Shown: positions 1-5,399 of the stretch, piece after piece | How the letters are laid out: every line of letters starts with the position of its first letter | Position numbering within the stretch: the first letter of the stretch is position 1 | Assembly (NCBI GenBank): GCA_964401045.1 | Contig: CAYNXB010000123.1 | Coordinates: 1 to 5,399, forward strand | DNA: 5,399 bases | Source of the DNA: CAYNXB01 sp964401045 | GTDB lineage: Bacteria > Pseudomonadota > Alphaproteobacteria > Sphingomonadales > Sphingomonadaceae | Reading direction: 5' to 3' | Notes under the pieces: model-generated | Database searches by the model: none | Told to the model about the DNA's origin: nothing | Seen by the model: the letters and a program-made list of their open reading frames with translations, nothing else | Program-made: the position numbers and the translations under genes

Positions 1-18
1 TGGCCGAAAGTTGACAGT

Positions 19-49
19 CCGCTTTTCGCTCCATCACAGCTGAAAGCGG
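19..49. repeat. Inverted repeat / potential hairpin upstream of nasT
   Basis: CCGCTTT at 19-25 is a perfect inverted complement of AAAGCGG at 43-49, and a T26-G42 wobble extends the stem to 8 bp around a loop of about 15 nt. A second, mutually exclusive pairing joins TGGCCG (1-6) to CGGCCA (47-52). No T-run follows on either strand, so it does not look like an intrinsic terminator of an upstream gene. It could be an operator, a leader structure or chance. The rest of 1-142 shows no coding signal that I can support. Confidence 0.35.
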
Positions 50-107
50 CCACCTGGGTTGAGTGACTGATCTAGCGCACTGTACCGTTCTCCTGCGCAT
101 TGGTGGC

Positions 108-135
108 TTGCCAGCGCTATTGTGCACTGCAATAT
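108..135 (+). promoter_or_regulatory. Weak sigma70-like promoter candidate for nasTS
   Basis: TTGCCA at 108-113 resembles a -35 box. After 16 nt, CAATAT at 130-135 is a poor but A/T-rich -10 candidate in an otherwise GC-rich region. If real, transcription would begin around 142-143, at the ATG of nasT, giving a leaderless message. That would fit the lack of a Shine-Dalgarno sequence before this ATG. The match is weak. A perfect TTGACA also occurs at 11-16 but has no convincing -10 partner. Confidence 0.2.
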
Positions 136-142
136 CATCGGT

Positions 143-724
143 ATGCGCATCGCCATCGTCGACGAAAGCTCGATCCGGGCGACGATTATCGAGGAGGGCT
201 TGGCAGAGCTCAGGGGGTGCGAGATTTTCCTCCTGCAGGAGCGAGAGGGCCTTGCTGGACGTATCGAGGCGATCGAGCCCGACATCGTCCTGATCGACCT
301 CGGCAACCCGTCGCGCGATGTGCTCGAGGAATATTTCGCGGTCAGCCGGGCGCTTGCCCGGCCGATCGCCATGTTCGTCGATGCGGCGGACGAAGCCTCG
401 ATCGGCGCGTCGATCGATGCCGGGGTGTCGGTCTATGTGGTTGACGGGCTGCATTCGAGCCGCATTCGCTCGGTGGTCGACCTCGCGGTCAAGCGCTTCC
501 ACGCCTTCGCCCGGCTGCAGAGCGACCTCGCCGAAGCGCAGGGCAAGCTCGCCGAGCGCGAGACGATCGACAAGGCCAAGCGCGTCCTCATGCGCAGCCG
601 CGGCATAGGCGAGCCCGAGGCTTACGCAGAGCTGCGACGCAAGGCGATGAGCTCAAACCGCCGCCTCGCGGAGATCGCGGAGGCGGTGGTAACCGCGCAC
701 GAACTGATGGGGGACGGCACGTGA
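143..724 (+). CDS. nasT: NasT: ANTAR-domain RNA-binding response regulator of nitrate assimilation
   Basis: Predicted 193-residue cytoplasmic regulator. NasT proteins bind two-hairpin leader RNAs of nitrate-assimilation operons and switch on their expression once NasS releases them. Residues 1-115 form a receiver-like domain starting MRIAIVDESS, with acidic D7/E8 and a phosphoacceptor-like D52 in PDIVLIDLGNPSRD. The switch lysine is not seen; the corresponding stretch reads SVYVVDGL, so this is probably a pseudo-receiver. A helical linker at about 116-140 leads into the ANTAR domain at about 126-190, with ERETIDKAKRVLM, GIGEPEAYAELRRKAM and NRRLAEIAEAVV, the typical three-helix pattern. I chose ATG 143 because family members begin at this point; an in-frame GTG at 122 would add 7 residues. 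No clear Shine-Dalgarno precedes ATG 143. The stop overlaps the nasS start by 4 nt, so the pair is translationally coupled. Its likely RNA target lies before narK. Confidence 0.93.
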   Translation: MRIAIVDESSIRATIIEEGLAELRGCEIFLLQEREGLAGRIEAIEPDIVLIDLGNPSRDVLEEYFAVSRALARPIAMFVDAADEASIGASIDAGVSVYVVDGLHSSRIRSVVDLAVKRFHAFARLQSDLAEAQGKLAERETIDKAKRVLMRSRGIGEPEAYAELRRKAMSSNRRLAEIAEAVVTAHELMGDGT

Positions 725-1929
725 TCGAGAGACTGACGATCGGCTTCCTGCCGCTGGTCGATGCGTGCCTGCCGATCCTCGCGCACGAGCACGGCTTCGC
801 CGAGGAGGAAGGCCTCGCGCTTTCGTTTCAGCGCGACGTGAGCTGGGCGACCGTGCTCGACCGGCTGCTCTACGGGCATACCGACGCCGCGCACCTGCTC
901 GCCCCGCTGGCGATTGCCGCCACGCTGGGCCGTGGGCGTCCGGCCCAGCCGCTGGCGACACCGTTCGTGCTCGGGCTCAACGGCAATGCCATTACGATGA
1001 GCAGCGCGCTGGCGGCGAAGATCGCGCCCGGCGATGGCCTGGGCGATCCGCGCGAAGTCGGTGCGCGCCTCGCCGAACAGGTCCGCGCGTTCGCGGCCGC
1101 CGGGCGCAAGCTGCGGTTCGGCGTGGTGCACCGCTATTCGAGCCACAATTACATGCTGCGCTACTGGCTCGCCGCCTGCGGCATCGCGCCCGACGAGGAT
1201 GTCGAGATCGTCACCATCCCGCCGCCCTTCGTTGCCGACGCGCTGGCGAGCGGCGAGATCGACGGCTCGTGCGTCGGCGAGCCGTGGAACAGCGTCGCGG
1301 TCGGGCGCGGCGTCGGCGCAATCGTGCTGGCGACGGCGCAGATCTGGCGGCGGGGAGTGGAGAAAGTGCTCGCCGCCCGCGAAACGGTGCTCGACGAGCG
1401 CCGACCGGCATTCGAGGCGCTGATCCGCGCAATGCGCAAGGCGGGCGAGCACTTCGTCGATCCGGCCAACTGGGAAGCCAACGCCGCGATCCTTGCCCGG
1501 ACCGAATATCTCGCTGCCGATCCCGAATTGATCCTGCACGCGATCTCGGATCGGCTGGTGCTGCGGCAGGGCGGCGAGCCGACTCCCTATCCGAACTTCA
1601 TGTTCCAGCACCGCGAGGCGGCGAACTTCCCGTGGGTGAGCCAGGCGCAGTGGCTCTACACCCAGATGGCGCGGTGGGACGGGACGGCGTTTTCCGCCGC
1701 CGATGCCGCCGCGGCGGGCCGGGTATTCCGCCCGGACGTTTACCGCAGCGCGCTCAAGGGCACAGGAGACGCGTTGCCGGGCGCGAGCTCGAAGGTCGAG
1801 GGCAGTCTCACCGGCCCCACCGCGGTGACCGCACAGCAAGGCGCCATGGTGATGGAACAGAACAGCTTTTTCGATGGCCGGGTATTCGATCCCGACGATC
1901 TCGAAGGCTATCTGGCGGGGCTTTCCTAG
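721..1929 (+). CDS. nasS: NasS: cytoplasmic NrtA-like nitrate/nitrite sensor controlling NasT
   Basis: Predicted 402-residue protein of the NrtA/CmpA periplasmic-binding-protein fold. It has no signal peptide or lipobox (it starts MIERLTIGFLPLVDACLP), which separates sensor NasS from transporter-linked NrtA. Family knowledge: NasS sequesters NasT in a complex, and nitrate or nitrite binding frees NasT. Visible landmarks are GFLPLVDACLP (8-18), DVSWATVLDRLLYG (39-52), AHLLAPL (57-63), HRYSSHNYMLRYWL (137-150), IPPPFVADAL (166-175) and GEIDGSCVGEPWN (178-190), all typical of nitrate-binding NrtA/NasS proteins. The start is GTG at 721, with GGGGGA at 709-714 six nt upstream, inside the end of nasT and overlapping its stop as GTGA. 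No ABC permease or ATPase genes are nearby; the transporter next door is MFS type, which supports a sensor role. Length is normal and there is no sign of damage. Confidence 0.92.
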   Translation: MIERLTIGFLPLVDACLPILAHEHGFAEEEGLALSFQRDVSWATVLDRLLYGHTDAAHLLAPLAIAATLGRGRPAQPLATPFVLGLNGNAITMSSALAAKIAPGDGLGDPREVGARLAEQVRAFAAAGRKLRFGVVHRYSSHNYMLRYWLAACGIAPDEDVEIVTIPPPFVADALASGEIDGSCVGEPWNSVAVGRGVGAIVLATAQIWRRGVEKVLAARETVLDERRPAFEALIRAMRKAGEHFVDPANWEANAAILARTEYLAADPELILHAISDRLVLRQGGEPTPYPNFMFQHREAANFPWVSQAQWLYTQMARWDGTAFSAADAAAAGRVFRPDVYRSALKGTGDALPGASSKVEGSLTGPTAVTAQQGAMVMEQNSFFDGRVFDPDDLEGYLAGLS

Positions 1930-1939
1930 AGGGGCGTTT

Positions 1940-1987
1940 ATGCTGCACCGCAAAAAACTCTTTACGCAGGCGCAACGAATCGGTTAG
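1940..1987 (+). CDS. Possible 15-residue leader peptide between nasS and narK
   Basis: ATG at 1940 opens a short frame encoding MLHRKKLFTQAQRIG and ending at TAG 1985-1987. AGGGG at 1930-1934, directly after the nasS stop, sits 5 nt upstream, which is good Shine-Dalgarno spacing; it is better placed than the one before narK. The stop codon lies inside the 12-bp palindrome at 1982-1993, and the frame ends 11 nt before the ANTAR-type RNA begins. A ribosome here could influence folding of that RNA, or the frame may be translated by coupling to nasS. The peptide has no recognisable similarity, and frames this short often arise by chance, so only conservation in relatives would make it convincing. 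Confidence 0.25.
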   Translation: MLHRKKLFTQAQRIG

Positions 1988-1993
1988 CTAACC
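1982..1993. repeat. Perfect 12-bp palindrome flanked by direct repeats
   Basis: GGTTAGCTAACC is its own reverse complement. Copies of CGCAACGA lie on both sides, at 1971-1978 and 1994-2001, 23 bp apart from start to start. The symmetry suits an operator for a dimeric regulator better than an RNA hairpin, since the loop would be only 2-4 nt. I do not recognise it as the site of a known regulator. It does not carry the paired NtrC half-sites. Confidence 0.4.
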
Positions 1994-1998
1994 CGCAA

Positions 1999-2066
1999 CG
2001 AGGCGCTTCCAACGGCGGAAGCAGCGAGCCTCGAACATCTGAAAATCCGCGTGGCAACGGCGCCGC
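1999..2066 (+). promoter_or_regulatory. ANTAR-type two-hairpin leader RNA, likely NasT target
   Basis: Two stem-loops in the narK leader carry the same hexaloop AACGGC. Hairpin 1 is GCTTCC (2005-2010), loop 2011-2016, GGAAGC (2017-2022), a perfect 6-bp stem. It is extended by CGAGGC (1999-2004) pairing with GCCTCG (2028-2033) across a 5-nt bulge (2023-2027). Hairpin 2 is GTGGC (2051-2055), loop 2056-2061, GCCGC (2062-2066), a 5-bp stem with one G-U pair. A 17-nt linker, partly A-rich, joins them. ANTAR proteins such as NasT, AmiR and EutV are known to bind paired hairpins with six-base loops having A at position 1 and G at position 4; both loops fit. The position just before the transporter/nitrite reductase genes, and downstream of nasT itself, is where such an RNA belongs. 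Assignment to NasT is inference. Confidence 0.72.
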
Positions 2067-2071
2067 CCGAT

Positions 2072-2088
2072 CTGATCCCAGCGATCAG
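2072..2088 (+). promoter_or_regulatory. Hairpin overlapping the presumed narK ribosome-binding site
   Basis: CTGATC (2072-2077) pairs perfectly with GATCAG (2083-2088) around the 5-nt loop CCAGC. The 3' arm takes in the first two bases (2087-2088) of AGGG (2087-2090), the only Shine-Dalgarno-like sequence before narK. That sequence is 13 nt from the ATG, longer than usual. The hairpin is followed by GGAAAG and not by a T-run, so it is not a standard intrinsic terminator. It could restrict ribosome access until the leader is remodelled. Confidence 0.4.
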
Positions 2089-2103
2089 GGAAAGCGCCCG
2101 TCG

Positions 2104-3330
2104 ATGCCTGCCCCAGCCGATCTGGAAACTCCAAGCTTCTGGCGCTCGGGCCACTCGCCGACCCTGCTCGCGGCGTTTCTCTATTTCGACGTGTCGTTCA
2201 TGGTGTGGGTGATCCTCGGGCCGCTCGCCCCGATCATCGCCGCCCAGCTCGCGCTCGACCCGGCCCAGAAGGGCCTGATGGTGGCGGTGCCGACGCTTGC
2301 GGGGGCGGTGCTGCGGATCGTCAACGGCGTGCTCGGGGACCGGATCGGGCAGAAGCGCACCGGCACGATCAACCAGGCGATCGTCATCGCGGGCTTGCTT
2401 ACCGGCTGGTGGTTCGGAATCGACAGCTTCGCCGGCACGATCGCGATCGGCCTCATCCTCGGTTTCGCCGGGGCGAGCTTCGCTGTGGCGCTGCCGCTGG
2501 CGAGCCGCTGGTATCCGCCGGAGCACCAGGGCAAGGCGATGGGCCTCGCCGGGATGGGCAATTCGGGCACCGTGCTGGCCGCCCTGTTCGCCCCGGCGCT
2601 TGCCGGGGCGCTCGGGTGGAACGCGGTGCTCGGCCTCGCGGCGGTTCCGCTGACGGTGGTGCTGGCGATCTATCTCGCCATCGCGAAGGATAGCCCGGAC
2701 CAGCCCGCGCCCAAGCCGCTCGGCGCGTACTTCGACCTGCTCAAGACCGCGGACGCGTGGTGGTTCATGCTGTTCTACGGCGTGACTTTCGGCGGCTTCG
2801 TGGGGTTGTCGAGCTCGCTCCCGATCTGGTTCGCGGACAGCTTCGCGCTCTCGCCCGTGCGCGCCGGGTATTGCGCCGCCGCCTGCGTGTTTGCCGGATC
2901 GCTGGTGCGCCCGCTTGGCGGCGCGCTGGCGGACAGGTTCGGCGGCACGCGGACCTTGAGCCGGGTCTATCTCATCGCCGCAATGCTGCTCGCGGCTATC
3001 GGCATGAGCCCCGCCAGCCTGCCGCTCGCGCTGGCGTTGTTCGTGGGGGTGATGAGCGCGCTCGGGATCGGCAACGGGGCGGTGTTCCAGCTCGTGCCGC
3101 AGCGGTTCGGCAAGGAGATCGGGGTGATGACCGGGCTCGTGGGCTTCGCCGGCGGCGTCGGCGGGTTCTACCTCGCTTCCTCGCTCGGCTTCGCGCAGCA
3201 GCTCACCGGCAGCCCTGCCGCGGGCTTTCTGATCTTCGCCGCCCTCGCGCTCGCCGCGTTCGCGGCTCTCGCGCTCGTCAAGAACAAGTGGCGTGCCAGC
3301 TGGGGCGTGGCCCCCGGCGCGCGGATCTGA
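2104..3330 (+). CDS. narK: NarK/NasA-type MFS nitrate/nitrite transporter
   Basis: Predicted 408-residue inner-membrane protein of the nitrate/nitrite porter family of the major facilitator superfamily, importing nitrate or nitrite for assimilation. Twelve hydrophobic segments can be traced, from about 20-45 (FDVSFMVWVILGPL) to about 370-392, with a cytoplasmic central loop at about 194-215. R71 (AGAVLRIVNG, helix 2) and R269 (AGSLVRPLGG, helix 8) match the paired substrate-binding arginines of E. coli NarK. The two glycine-rich nitrate signatures appear as GLAGMGNSG (147-155) and VGFAGGVGGFYL (346-357). MFS loop motifs are GDRIGQKR (78-85) and ADRFGG (276-281). ATG 2104 is the first usable start, since no in-frame ATG, GTG or TTG occurs back to the nasS stop. 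The preceding leader carries the ANTAR-type RNA, so its expression is probably nitrate-dependent. Substrate preference (nitrate, nitrite, or exchange) cannot be read from sequence; nasA is an equally valid name. Confidence 0.92.
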   Translation: MPAPADLETPSFWRSGHSPTLLAAFLYFDVSFMVWVILGPLAPIIAAQLALDPAQKGLMVAVPTLAGAVLRIVNGVLGDRIGQKRTGTINQAIVIAGLLTGWWFGIDSFAGTIAIGLILGFAGASFAVALPLASRWYPPEHQGKAMGLAGMGNSGTVLAALFAPALAGALGWNAVLGLAAVPLTVVLAIYLAIAKDSPDQPAPKPLGAYFDLLKTADAWWFMLFYGVTFGGFVGLSSSLPIWFADSFALSPVRAGYCAAACVFAGSLVRPLGGALADRFGGTRTLSRVYLIAAMLLAAIGMSPASLPLALALFVGVMSALGIGNGAVFQLVPQRFGKEIGVMTGLVGFAGGVGGFYLASSLGFAQQLTGSPAAGFLIFAALALAAFAALALVKNKWRASWGVAPGARI

Positions 3331-3335
3331 GGGAG
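3331..3335 (+). promoter_or_regulatory. Ribosome-binding site deciding the nirB start
   Basis: GGGAG directly follows the narK stop codon. It is only 2 nt from the ATG at 3338 but 8 nt from the in-frame ATG at 3344. Normal spacing of about 5-9 nt favours 3344 as the nirB start, shortening the protein by two residues (Met-Ala). Confidence 0.6.
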
Positions 3336-3343
3336 ACATGGCG

Positions 3344-5399
3344 ATGAACGAAGCTCCCCTCGAAAAGCTCGTCGTGATCGGCAACGGCATGGCCGGTTGC
3401 CGCGCGGTGGAGGAACTGCTGGCGCGCGATCCCGGCCGCTACGCGATCACCATCTTCGGCGCCGAGCCGCGGGTGAACTACAACCGTATCATGCTCTCGC
3501 CAGTGCTCGCGGGCGAGAAGACCTTCGATGAGATCATCATCAATCCGCGCGAATGGTATGACGAGAACGGCATCGATCTGGTCGCGGGCGATACGGTGGT
3601 CCACATCGATCGCGCGGCGCGCACGGTGGTTTCGGCTTCCGGGCGGGTGACGCGTTACGACCGGCTGCTGATCGCCACCGGATCCGATCCCTTCATCATC
3701 CCGGTGCCGGGCAAGGACTTGCCGGGCGTCGTCGGCTTCCGCGATCTCGACGACGTCGAGAAGATGCTCGCCGCTGCCGAGCGCGGCGGGGACGCGGTGG
3801 TGATCGGCGGCGGCCTGCTCGGGCTGGAGGCGGCGCACGGGCTCTCGCTCCGGGGCATGAAAGTGACGGTGATCCACCTGATGCCCACGCTGATGGAGCG
3901 CCAGCTCGACGAAGCGGCGGGGTGGCTGCTGCGCGAGGAGCTGGAACGGCGCGGGCAGACTATCCTCATCGGCGCGGATACGCAGGAGATCGTCGCGCGC
4001 GATGGCCACGTCGCCGCCGTGCGGCTCAAGGACGGGCGCGAGATTCCGGCGGACCTGGTGGTGATGGCGGTCGGCATTCGCCCCAAGGTCCAGCTCGCGC
4101 GCACGGCGGGGCTCACGGTCGAGCGCGGCATCGTGGTCGACGATCACATGGTGACGTCGGACCCGGCGATCCTCGCGGTCGGCGAATGCGCCGAGCACCG
4201 CGGGCAATGCTACGGGCTGGTCGCGCCGCTGTGGGAGATGTGCCGCGCGTTGGCTGATCATCTCGCCGGCAGCCCGAGCGGCTATGCCGGATCGGTCACG
4301 TCGACCAAGCTCAAGGTTTCGGGAATCGACGTGTTTTCCGCGGGCAACTTCGCGGGTGGCGACGGGGCCGAGGACATCGTCATGCGTGACGCCGCGCGCG
4401 GCGTGTACAAGCGGCTGGTCGTGCAGGACGGCAGGCTGATCGGCGCGGTGCTCTACGGCGATACCGCGGACGGCAACTGGTACTTCGACCTGCTGCGCAA
4501 GCAGGAGGACATCGCCGAAATCCGCCACGGCCTGATCTTCGGCCAGGCCTTCGCGATGGGTGGAGGCGCCTTCGCGGACCCTGATGGCGCCGTTGCAGCC
4601 TTGCCCGGCGACGCAGAGATCTGCGGCTGCAACGGCGTTACCAAGAGCAGGGTCGTCGATACCATCCTCGCCGGTGCACACAGCCTCGATACGGTGCGCT
4701 CGCAATGCAAAGCCTCGGCAAGCTGCGGATCGTGCACCGGGCTGGTCGAGAGCCTGCTGCGGCTGACGCTCGGCGACGAGGTCGAGGCCGGGGCGCGCAC
4801 GATCTGCGGCTGCACCAGCTTCGGCCACGGCGATGTGCGGCGGCTGATCGTCGAGAAGGGGCTGCGGGCGATCCCGCACGTGATGCAGGAGCTGCACTGG
4901 GCCACGCCGGACGGCTGCGCCTCGTGCCGCCCAGCGCTCAATTACTACCTGCTGTGCGCCTGGCCGGGCGAATACGAGGACGACCAGCAGAGCCGGTTCG
5001 TCAACGAGCGCCTGCACGCCAACATCCAGCGCGACGGGACTTACTCGGTCGTGCCGCGGATGTGGGGTGGGATCACCTCGCCCAAGGAGCTGCGCGCGAT
5101 CGCCGACGTGGTCGAGAAATACGACGCGCGCATGGTCAAGGTCACCGGCGGCCAGCGGCTCGACATCTTCGGCATCCGCAAGGAGGATTTGCCCGCGGTG
5201 TGGGCCGATCTCGGGGCGGCGGGGATGGTCTCGGGCCATGCCTACGGCAAGGCGCTGCGCACGGTGAAGACCTGCGTCGGCAGCGAGTGGTGCCGCTTCG
5301 GCACCCAGGATTCGACCGGGCTCGGGGTCAAGATCGAGAAGATGACCTGGGGCAGCTGGATGCCGCACAAGTTCAAGATCGCCGTCAGCGGCTGCCCGC
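3344..5399 (+). CDS. nirB: Assimilatory NAD(P)H nitrite reductase large subunit NirB (3' truncated by window)
   Basis: The first 685 full codons of a cytoplasmic siroheme nitrite reductase large subunit, which reduces nitrite to ammonium with NADH and the small subunit NirD. Order of domains: an FAD/NAD(P)H oxidoreductase at about 1-320, with GNGMAG (13-18) for FAD, GGGLLG (155-160) for NAD(P)H and ILAVGECAEHRG near 280 closing the FAD site. Two BFD-like [2Fe-2S] modules follow: C427, C429, C461, C464, and C488, C490, C525, C528. Next come the ferredoxin-like nitrite/sulfite reductase half-domain (DGTYSVVPRMWGG 564-576; TGGQRLDIFGI 601-611) and the catalytic domain, with siroheme/[4Fe-4S] cysteines C644 and C650 in TCVGSEWCRFG. 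The window stops after SGCP, so C684 is present and its partner four residues on is outside. E. coli NirB is about 847 residues, so roughly 160 residues are missing. Only 13 nt separate it from narK, so it is cotranscribed. nirD and the nitrate reductase gene probably follow, but are not visible. Confidence 0.96.
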   Translation, partial: MNEAPLEKLVVIGNGMAGCRAVEELLARDPGRYAITIFGAEPRVNYNRIMLSPVLAGEKTFDEIIINPREWYDENGIDLVAGDTVVHIDRAARTVVSASGRVTRYDRLLIATGSDPFIIPVPGKDLPGVVGFRDLDDVEKMLAAAERGGDAVVIGGGLLGLEAAHGLSLRGMKVTVIHLMPTLMERQLDEAAGWLLREELERRGQTILIGADTQEIVARDGHVAAVRLKDGREIPADLVVMAVGIRPKVQLARTAGLTVERGIVVDDHMVTSDPAILAVGECAEHRGQCYGLVAPLWEMCRALADHLAGSPSGYAGSVTSTKLKVSGIDVFSAGNFAGGDGAEDIVMRDAARGVYKRLVVQDGRLIGAVLYGDTADGNWYFDLLRKQEDIAEIRHGLIFGQAFAMGGGAFADPDGAVAALPGDAEICGCNGVTKSRVVDTILAGAHSLDTVRSQCKASASCGSCTGLVESLLRLTLGDEVEAGARTICGCTSFGHGDVRRLIVEKGLRAIPHVMQELHWATPDGCASCRPALNYYLLCAWPGEYEDDQQSRFVNERLHANIQRDGTYSVVPRMWGGITSPKELRAIADVVEKYDARMVKVTGGQRLDIFGIRKEDLPAVWADLGAAGMVSGHAYGKALRTVKTCVGSEWCRFGTQDSTGLGVKIEKMTWGSWMPHKFKIAVSGCP

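Noticed and set aside
101..116. Possible sigma54 -24/-12 promoter before nasT
   Set aside because: A GG and a GC dinucleotide can be aligned at the right spacing, but the surrounding bases do not match TGGCAC-N5-TTGCA.
1944..1949. TGCACC as an NtrC half-site (also TGCACT at 123-128)
   Set aside because: No opposing GGTGCA half-site at suitable spacing for either copy.
622..1953. Long minus-strand open frame opposite nasS
   Set aside because: Arg/Ala/His-rich translation with no family resemblance. It lies opposite a clearly conserved gene in GC-rich DNA, where antisense frames stay open because of third-position G/C bias.
1930..2103. nasS and narK lie in the same frame, and the gap has no stop other than the nasS TAG, hinting at read-through fusion
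   Set aside because: 58 open codons are unremarkable in GC-rich DNA, the translated gap looks non-coding, and narK has a normal N-terminus at 2104.
2072..2103. Intrinsic terminator between the ANTAR-type hairpins and narK
   Set aside because: The 6-bp hairpin is followed by GGAAAG, and no run of T occurs before the start codon.
1984..3390. Long minus-strand open frame opposite narK
   Set aside because: Low-complexity Arg/Glu/His-rich product antisense to a well-supported transporter, with no start context. A codon-bias shadow.
3278..5368. Very long (696 codons) minus-strand open frame opposite nirB
   Set aside because: Antisense to nirB, which has all its cofactor motifs. The antisense translation shows no recognisable domain. 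Length alone is expected under this base composition.

Overview
The window is a GC-rich (by eye about two thirds G+C), densely packed, all plus-strand segment of a bacterial assimilatory nitrate/nitrite gene cluster. The gene order nasT-nasS-(regulatory leader)-narK-nirB, the codon bias towards G/C in third positions and the sequence style of the proteins suggest an alphaproteobacterium. Sphingomonadales is my best guess, inferred from style and gene order only.

Layout: positions 1-142 hold no gene, only an inverted repeat and weak promoter-like boxes. nasT (143-724) encodes an ANTAR-domain RNA-binding regulator and overlaps by 4 nt nasS (721-1929), a cytoplasmic NrtA-like nitrate-sensor protein. 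A 174-nt gap (1930-2103) follows. narK (2104-3330), a 12-helix MFS nitrate/nitrite transporter, comes next. It is followed after 13 nt by nirB, the large subunit of NADH-dependent assimilatory nitrite reductase. nirB runs off the right edge inside its siroheme/[4Fe-4S] motif.

How it works together (family knowledge plus inference): without nitrate, NasS holds NasT inactive. With nitrate, NasT is released and binds a two-hairpin RNA in the leader of the assimilation operon. The gap before narK contains what looks like that RNA: two stem-loops, both with the hexaloop AACGGC, which has the A at loop position 1 and G at position 4 expected of ANTAR targets. No U-tract terminator is visible after it. 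Instead a hairpin covers the presumed narK ribosome-binding site, and other pairings compete with the ANTAR stems, so control may be at translation rather than at termination. The same gap holds a possible 15-codon leader peptide with a good Shine-Dalgarno sequence, and a perfect 12-bp palindrome flanked by two copies of CGCAACGA.

The protein-coding genes are members of well-known families. The regulatory gap at 1930-2103 is the part that deserves attention. The long open frames on the minus strand are GC-bias shadows of the real genes.
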